Assembly: GCA_944321495.1 (NCBI GenBank)
Contig: CALULP010000004.1
Location: forward strand, 1-47,723
Direction of reading: 5' to 3'
DNA: 47,723 bases
Source: an uncultured Bacteroides sp.
Lineage (GTDB): Bacteria > Bacteroidota > Bacteroidia > Bacteroidales > Bacteroidaceae
Positions within the stretch are counted from its first letter, which is position 1. Each line of letters starts with the position of its first letter. Positions 42,821 through 47,723 of the stretch are shown piece after piece. A program made the position numbers and the translations under genes. Under the pieces are notes generated by a model. It was not told the origin of the DNA and searched no databases. It saw only the letters and a program-made list of their open reading frames with translations.

Positions 42821-43725
42821 ATCCCCCTATTGTAGTATCTGATGATAAGCCAGATGGCTGCCAACATCAGTACCGTGCATATCAATGAACCCTCGAAACC
42901 GAACGGGCCTCCGTTCAACAGTGCGCTGCCCGCTGATGTGTCCAGTGTGAGCAGGCTTTCCCCGAAGGCGTTGCCACTCACTTCAAAACCCAGCACGGGG
43001 CCTTGAAGCCAATTCCAAAACCAGTGCAAGGCAATGGCAAACCACAGATTCCGTGTATAGATGTATGCCGACCCCAGCAAAATGCCTGCCAGCAACAGGT
43101 TGATGAATGGTAAGGCGGTAAATCCGGGATTGGCGAGATGCAGGGCGGAGAATACTGCCGATGACAGTACCAACGCTGCGAACTTGTTAATCCCTGCATC
43201 TATCATGCGCCCCAACAGGAAGCCACGGCACATGCCTTCCTCGAACACCGCCACGGTGAAGAAAAACACCAATGTCTGGAGCAAGGCCGGAAGATGCACG
43301 CTTGCATCCGTCACCTTTGCGCCTCCTAAAAGGAGTACCGTAAGGAACCCGATGGCGTAAAGCCCTCCGGCTACGCCTATGCCGGCCCATAACTCACGTG
43401 CATGTCCTTTGAGAGCCAGTCCTATTCCCTGCGGGGAAGCGTCCGGAAACACCCGTTTATGCACACGTGCCACTATCCACAGGCCTGCAAGGCATCCTAT
43501 GGCTGACGCTGTTTCCGCCAGCAGGGTGAAGCGGCTGTCCAAGCCCGTGTCGTGGGTGTCGATGTGAAGTATGGCTGAAAGCAATCCTGCCGCAAGATAC
43601 AGGATGCCGCTTACCACACACATTATCGTCAAAAATATCAGAACCTCTATTATCAGCCACCCCATGCGCTTCTTGCGGGAGGGAACAGCGGAGGGCGAGG
43701 CGTCCGTCTTTACTGCATTGTCCAC
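42808..43725 (-). CDS. CPBP family intramembrane metalloprotease
   Basis: 305 residues with about eight membrane helices after a short polar head (MDNAVKTDASPSAVPSRKKR). The CPBP (Abi/CAAX protease) motifs are FFFTVAVFEEGMCRGFLLGR (EEGMCRG, with the paired Glu and Arg), FSALHLANP (His) and ALHWFWNWLQGP (His). It may cut or process membrane peptides; a prenyl substrate is not implied in bacteria. Its last codons GMVRD and the stop are encoded by the repeat array, so the C-terminus has probably been reshaped by it. A second array lies just before its start. Confidence 0.9.
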   Translation of the reverse strand: MDNAVKTDASPSAVPSRKKRMGWLIIEVLIFLTIMCVVSGILYLAAGLLSAILHIDTHDTGLDSRFTLLAETASAIGCLAGLWIVARVHKRVFPDASPQGIGLALKGHARELWAGIGVAGGLYAIGFLTVLLLGGAKVTDASVHLPALLQTLVFFFTVAVFEEGMCRGFLLGRMIDAGINKFAALVLSSAVFSALHLANPGFTALPFINLLLAGILLGSAYIYTRNLWFAIALHWFWNWLQGPVLGFEVSGNAFGESLLTLDTSAGSALLNGGPFGFEGSLICTVLMLAAIWLIIRYYNRGMVRD

Positions 43726-43730
43726 GTTTT

Positions 43731-43852
43731 TTAGTGATTAGTGGTTAGTGATGAGTGATTAATAAGTGGTTAGTGGTTAGTGATGAGTGATTAAGCGGGA
43801 AAAAACCGGATGCCTCTCACAAATTAATCACTAACCCCTAACCGCTAACTAC
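43731..43852. repeat. Inverted-repeat array of TTAGTGG-type units between the CPBP and C1-peptidase genes
   Basis: The left arm has TTAGTGA, TTAGTGG, TTAGTGA, TGAGTGA, TTAATAAG, TGGTTAGTGG, TTAGTGA, TGAGTGA, TTAA, with the block GTGGTTAGTGATGAGTGATT nearly repeated. The centre is about 43795-43822. The right arm is TTAATCA, CTAACCC, CTAACCG, CTAACTA. The TAG stop of the C1 peptidase gene (43851-43849) lies at its edge. Confidence 0.85.
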
Positions 43853-45243
43853 CGTTCTTCCGCAAACATCGGGTCCCAGGCAGGCAAGAGCACCGGCTCC
43901 TGTTCGAATATCTTCAATACCTTGGCCGGCACATACTTCGTTTCCAGTACCAGACGGAACATGTATTCGTCAAACCAACGGTCGGTCATGATAAGATGTC
44001 CCTTGTAACCGTATGAGGGTCCCCAACTGTTTTCCACCATCCATTTCACCGGTTTCCCGTTTTCATCCAGGTCCACCGCCATCAAGGTCATGGCATGGGC
44101 AGACAGGCTGGAGAAGGTCTGGATACGTTGCTTTTTATCCATGCCAAAGGTAGTGCCCAGCAACGAGCCGTAGTCATAGATGTCCACATCCAGCAATCCC
44201 CGTTGGGCATCCAGTTGCGTCACGTCGCTCGAAAAATACATCCGCGTATTGTCTTTCAGCGAGGCAATGGCCATCTGCTTGATGTCCTCCACCGGCAGGT
44301 TCACATAGCGCCAGTTTTTCCCGTCATAGCGGTGGCGGTCGTAAGCTATCTCATAGCATTTGTAATATTCGCGCGTAGGGTCGTTCATCACCATCACATA
44401 ATTGGTGAGCAACTGGGTATCGCCATATTTCTCCAGGAAAGTTTGCGGAGTGTGGTGCTCCACTTCCACCCGCTTGCCCTGGGCATCCTTGCGCACATAG
44501 TCAAACGAGGTAGGCGGAACGCCCAGATTCAGCACCAGCATGCGGTACACGGTGCCCAGCATTTCGGTTTTCATGCTTTCCAGCTCACTTTCTTTCGCGC
44601 CCTTCGCCACTTTCTCCCGCAAAGCCAGGCCGTATTCCTTAAGCTTGAGCCCTATCAGCGAAGACATCTGGCTGGTGTGGTCGCTGCTGTACGTTTCCGG
44701 CATTGCTTCCTTGGGCACCAGGCCATATTTGCTTACGATGTCTGCCACGCCAGTAAAGGTTCCCCCGTCGCTCAGCGGATGCTTGAACAGCCATTCCACG
44801 GTCTGGTCGGTCATGGGCTTGTCCGCCGTGTCGATAATGCCCTGCAAAAACAGGTTGGCTTTCTCCAGCTGGTCCCAGAAGAACGAGTAAGCCTGCGAGA
44901 ACTCCAGCCCGGGCAGGTCATAGCGCGCAATAGCCTCGGCACGCATGATGTTCAACCCCGTGAAAAGCCAGCAACGTCCGGAAGACTGCTGGTCGGTAAT
45001 GCCTTTCGACTTCACCACGATAGAAAACTCCGTATCTACTGCCGTCTGTTTTTCCTGGTTCAGTGCCAGCGACTTAATGCTGTTCGCCCCAATGGCATTG
45101 CGGATGGCCTTGTCGGAAGCGGTATTCCGGTAACTTTGCTGGATTTGTTTCAGCATATCTTCGCTGATTCCTCCTTTGTTGTCCTGCGCCTGCAAGGCCA
45201 AGGCAGCCCCCAGAAGAACGAGTGATAAAAACTGTTTTTTCAT
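43849..45243 (-). CDS. Exported papain-like aminopeptidase, bleomycin hydrolase (C1B) family
   Basis: 464 residues with a signal peptide (MKKQFLSLVLLGAALALQAQ), so exported, whereas classic bleomycin hydrolases are cytoplasmic. The catalytic Cys is in TDQQSSGRCWLFTGLNIMR, the His in SSLSAHAMTLMAVDL and the Asn in WMVENSWGPSYGYKG. Between them lie the family blocks GLVPKEAMPETY and YFSSDVTQLDAQRGLLDV. It removes amino acids from peptide N-termini and should act in the periplasm or outside. The stop lies inside the repeat array. A -7 element (TATTTTTG) precedes it, and the gene diverges from the Omp85-like gene. Confidence 0.92.
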   Translation of the reverse strand: MKKQFLSLVLLGAALALQAQDNKGGISEDMLKQIQQSYRNTASDKAIRNAIGANSIKSLALNQEKQTAVDTEFSIVVKSKGITDQQSSGRCWLFTGLNIMRAEAIARYDLPGLEFSQAYSFFWDQLEKANLFLQGIIDTADKPMTDQTVEWLFKHPLSDGGTFTGVADIVSKYGLVPKEAMPETYSSDHTSQMSSLIGLKLKEYGLALREKVAKGAKESELESMKTEMLGTVYRMLVLNLGVPPTSFDYVRKDAQGKRVEVEHHTPQTFLEKYGDTQLLTNYVMVMNDPTREYYKCYEIAYDRHRYDGKNWRYVNLPVEDIKQMAIASLKDNTRMYFSSDVTQLDAQRGLLDVDIYDYGSLLGTTFGMDKKQRIQTFSSLSAHAMTLMAVDLDENGKPVKWMVENSWGPSYGYKGHLIMTDRWFDEYMFRLVLETKYVPAKVLKIFEQEPVLLPAWDPMFAEER

Positions 45244-45280
45244 GTACCTATATAAATTTATGGATTATTGAAATAGCAGA

Positions 45281-45288
45281 CAAAAATA
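45281..45288 (-). promoter_or_regulatory. -7 element of the exported C1 peptidase gene
   Basis: TATTTTTG on the minus strand fits TAnnTTTG, 37 bases before the ATG at 45243. In the same divergent gap, GGGAATTTCCC (45342-45352) is an odd-centred inverted repeat and TTCCTTTG (45365-45372) is a one-mismatch -7 for the plus-strand gene. Confidence 0.45.
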
Positions 45289-45392
45289 AAGCCATTTTTT
45301 GGATTTTTAGTAACCCCTTTACATTTATTATCAATCCTCCAGGGAATTTCCCGCGCAAAACCCGTTCCTTTGCAACATATTTACATTACCGC

Positions 45393-46601
45393 ATGAAGAA
45401 AATCTTATTAAGCATCCTGGCATGCATCCTGGTAGCGACCGGCCTGCAAGCCCAAGAACCTATAGCCGAGGCAGCTGTGCAAGACTCTGCCGTCACCTTA
45501 AGCCCCAAAGAACTTCGCAAGCTGCGGGTAGCCCGGCGCAACCTGCACTACAACATACTGGGTGGCCCCAGCTACTCGCCCGATTTCGGCCTGCTGATAG
45601 GCGGAAGCGCACTGATGACTTTCAGCATGCAGCCCAAGGACAGCACTTTGCAACGTTCGGTAGTCCCCGTCAACATCGCTTTCATTTTCGAGGGCGGCAT
45701 CAACCTGTTCTCCAAACCCCAATTGTTTTTCAAGCACGACCGTTTCCGCATCTTCGGGAAATTCAGCTACATCAATACCATGGAAAACTATTACGGCGTA
45801 GGCTACAACACCAACCGCGACTACGTGCGGAGCGATACCACCAGCCAATACCGTTATAGCGGCGTGCAAATCAACCCCTGGTTCCTGTTCCGCCTGGGCA
45901 GGAGCAACTTCTTTGCCGGCCCGCAAATAGACATCAAGTACGACCACTTCACCAAGCCTGCCAAATACCTGCCCGAAGACCCCTCATACATAGCTGCGGG
46001 CGGCGACGCCAAGGGATATAAGGATTTCAGCGCCGGCATCGGCTTCCTGTTGACCTACGACAGCCGCGACGTTCCCTCCAACGCCTACAACGGCTTGTAC
46101 CTGGATTTCCGGGGCATGATGTACAACAAGATTTTCGGAAGCGACAAGAACTTCTACCGCCTGGAGCTGGACTACCGCCAATACAAGTCGGTGGGCAAGC
46201 GCAAAGTCATTGCCTGGACCGTACAGTCCAAGAACGTGTTCGGCAAAGATATCCCCTTGACGCAATATTCCCTGACCGGCACCCCCTTCGACCTGCGCGG
46301 CTATTACCAGGGGCAATACCGCGACAAGTCCTCGCACATCGTCCTGGCAGAATACCGGCAGATGTTCAATACCGACAAAGAAAACTGGCTGAAGCGCGTC
46401 ATCAGCCACCTGGGGTTTGCCGCGTGGGCAGGGTGCGGCTTCATGGGACCCAACCCGGCAAAGATTGAAGGCGTGCTGCCCAACTACGGCGTAGGGCTCC
46501 GCATCGAAATCCAGCCCCGCATGAACGTCCGCCTCGACCTCGGCAAAAACACCGTCAACAACCAGACCTTGTTCTACTTCAACATCACGGAAGCATTCTA
46601 A
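45393..46601 (+). CDS. Omp85/BamA-like outer membrane beta-barrel protein
   Basis: 402 residues from MKKILLSILACILVATGLQAQ, a clean signal peptide; the longer frame upstream to 45222 overlaps the divergent gene and is rejected. After a short head (ELRKLRVARRNLHYNILGGPSYSPDFGLLIGG), the C-terminal part is a surface-antigen (D15) barrel: aromatic strands FRIFGKFSYINTMENYYGVG, GFLLTYDSRDVPSNAYNGLY and the end VRLDLGKNTVNNQTLFYFNITEAF. No POTRA domains are evident, so it is not BamA itself; roles of such short barrels are unknown. A repeat array starts directly after its stop. Confidence 0.85.
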   Translation: MKKILLSILACILVATGLQAQEPIAEAAVQDSAVTLSPKELRKLRVARRNLHYNILGGPSYSPDFGLLIGGSALMTFSMQPKDSTLQRSVVPVNIAFIFEGGINLFSKPQLFFKHDRFRIFGKFSYINTMENYYGVGYNTNRDYVRSDTTSQYRYSGVQINPWFLFRLGRSNFFAGPQIDIKYDHFTKPAKYLPEDPSYIAAGGDAKGYKDFSAGIGFLLTYDSRDVPSNAYNGLYLDFRGMMYNKIFGSDKNFYRLELDYRQYKSVGKRKVIAWTVQSKNVFGKDIPLTQYSLTGTPFDLRGYYQGQYRDKSSHIVLAEYRQMFNTDKENWLKRVISHLGFAAWAGCGFMGPNPAKIEGVLPNYGVGLRIEIQPRMNVRLDLGKNTVNNQTLFYFNITEAF

Positions 46602-46602
46602 A

Positions 46603-46730
46603 CAATGGACAATTGACAATTGACAATGGACAATTGACAATGAACAATGAACAATGGACAATTAGCAATTAATAATTAATGATAAAGTTGCAGTGCGCAT
46701 TGTCAATTGTCAATTGTCCATTGTTAATTG
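46603..46730. repeat. Inverted-repeat array of CAATGGACAATTGA-type units before the tyrosine recombinase
   Basis: The left arm has CAATGGA, CAATTGA, CAATTGA, CAATGGA, CAATTGA, CAATGAA, CAATGAA, CAATGGA, CAATTAG, CAATTAA in a row. The centre is about 46680-46699. The right arm is TTGTCAA, TTGTCAA, TTGTCCA, TTGTTAA, TTG. It has the same plan as the TTAGTGR arrays with a different heptamer, and begins one base after the preceding stop. Confidence 0.85.
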
Positions 46731-46739
46731 TAAAGTGAT

Positions 46740-47723
46740 ATGAAAAAAGAACCTACTTTCCAGACGTACACCGAGCGGCTGATTGACAGCCTCATTGCCG
46801 CACGCCGCGAGGGTACAGCCCACATCTACCGCAGCATGCTGCGGCGTGTGGAAGATTTTGCGGGAACGGAACGCGACTTGCGCTTCCGGCACATCACGCC
46901 CGCCTGGCTGACCGCCTTTCAAAACTACCTGCTGGCACGCGGCGCCAAGTGGAACACCGTGTCCACCTACCTGCGCATGCTGCGGGCCGTGTACCTGCGG
47001 GCGGTGGACGAAGGCCTGACCCTTTACCGCCCCCGCCTGTTCCACAGCGTATATACGGGCACACGCGCCACAGCCAAACGCGCGCTCGACGAGCAGACCT
47101 TGCGCCACTTGTATGCCTCAGCCCCCCTGCCCGACCGCAAGCTGGAGCAGACACGCCGCCTGTTTCTCCTGCTGTTCATGCTGCGGGGCATACCGTTTGT
47201 CGACATTGCCTACCTCCGCCGGTGCGACCTGCATGGCAACATCCTGGCTTACCGCCGCCGCAAAACGGGCGCCGGACTTTCCGTGCGCATCGAGGAAGAA
47301 GCCATGAAGCTGATATGCAGCTTGCAGAATCCCGACCCGCATTCGCATTACCTCTTTCCTTTTATCCGGAAACCGGGCAAGGATGAATACCGCCAATACC
47401 AGAACGCGCTGCGGAGAATAAATTACAATCTGAAGCTGTTGGCACACCAGATAGATTGCCCAGAAATATTGACAACCTACTGCGCCCGCCATAGTTGGGC
47501 AACCATCGCCAATTTCCGGGATTACCAGCACGAACTTATCTGCAACGCCATGGGGCACTCATCGGTCAAAGTCACCGAAATTTATCTGAAAAAGCACTCC
47601 GAGGAGCGCATACACGCCATGAACAAGGAAATTTTGAGCCACATCTTCCACTCGTCGGCTCCCCCGATTTTCCGAAAGGGCACAAACAGGAACAAAGGCT
47701 GCTGTTACTTGGTAGGTAACGGA
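46740..47723 (+). CDS. Tyrosine site-specific recombinase (Bacteroides type), 3' end outside the window
   Basis: 328 codons are visible from ATG 46740 with no stop, so the gene continues past the edge, probably briefly. Residues 1-110 form the SAM-like core-binding domain (FQTYTERLIDSLIAARREGT, YRSMLRRVEDFAG, TVSTYLRMLRAVYLRAVDEGL). The catalytic residues are R149 (LLFMLRGIPFVD), K175 (YRRRKTGAG), R250 (TTYCARHSWAT), H273 (NAMGHSSVKVTEIYLK) and Y282. The first His of box II is Thr here, as is usual in Bacteroides tyrosine recombinases that flip promoters or move small elements. No att or inverted promoter site is identifiable in the window. Confidence 0.9.
   Translation, partial: MKKEPTFQTYTERLIDSLIAARREGTAHIYRSMLRRVEDFAGTERDLRFRHITPAWLTAFQNYLLARGAKWNTVSTYLRMLRAVYLRAVDEGLTLYRPRLFHSVYTGTRATAKRALDEQTLRHLYASAPLPDRKLEQTRRLFLLLFMLRGIPFVDIAYLRRCDLHGNILAYRRRKTGAGLSVRIEEEAMKLICSLQNPDPHSHYLFPFIRKPGKDEYRQYQNALRRINYNLKLLAHQIDCPEILTTYCARHSWATIANFRDYQHELICNAMGHSSVKVTEIYLKKHSEERIHAMNKEILSHIFHSSAPPIFRKGTNRNKGCCYLVGNG

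Overview
The window (47.7 kb, roughly half GC) looks like chromosome from a gut Bacteroidales bacterium, most likely Bacteroides or Phocaeicola; I cannot fix the species. The evidence is the Bacteroidetes promoter signature (TAnnTTTG at -7, TTG or TTTG about 19-21 bp upstream) before many genes, A-rich rather than Shine-Dalgarno start regions, a SusC/SusD pair, a Bacteroides-type HU-like protein, a succinate-to-propionate decarboxylase operon, a GH84 hexosaminidase and a Bacteroides-type tyrosine recombinase. I saw no rRNA, tRNA or CRISPR array.

Layout. 1-5.8 kb (mostly minus): edge-truncated iron alcohol dehydrogenase, hexapeptide acetyltransferase, Tat-type aldo/keto reductase with two Fe-S motifs, two GNAT genes (one a double-domain fusion), an HU-like protein with three palindromes in its leader, and lipB. 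6-11 kb (plus): DUF3298 lipoprotein, rsmG, an MBL hydrolase and gcvP. 11-22 kb: YigZ, a DUF1349 protein, glycerate kinase, a flavodoxin-like protein, the serine cluster serC-serA-small membrane protein-DUF1015, a DbpA-like helicase, YqgE, another GNAT, a membrane protein and recR. 22-26.4 kb: a LytTR regulator with a degenerate receiver, then a decayed susC/susD pair. 27-31.7 kb: methylmalonyl-CoA epimerase and the four-subunit sodium-pumping methylmalonyl-CoA decarboxylase. 31.8-38 kb: GH84 enzyme, small lipoprotein, purL. 38-41.7 kb: LysE transporter, DUF4924, rfbD, prfC. 41.8-47.7 kb: AraC regulator, CPBP protease, exported C1-family peptidase, Omp85-like barrel and a tyrosine recombinase running off the edge.

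Functional threads. SerC and SerA make the serine precursor from 3-phosphoglycerate, GcvP consumes glycine and glycerate kinase feeds the same triose node. The mce-mmd operon is the last part of propionate formation from succinate, with sodium export.

The least explained structure is non-coding. Five long inverted-repeat arrays built from short degenerate units lie directly behind genes, with stop codons of three genes inside them. There is also a triple 22-bp palindrome in the HU-like leader and a four-copy 11-bp direct repeat before yqgE. The rest is mostly conserved core chromosome plus one dying polysaccharide-uptake locus.
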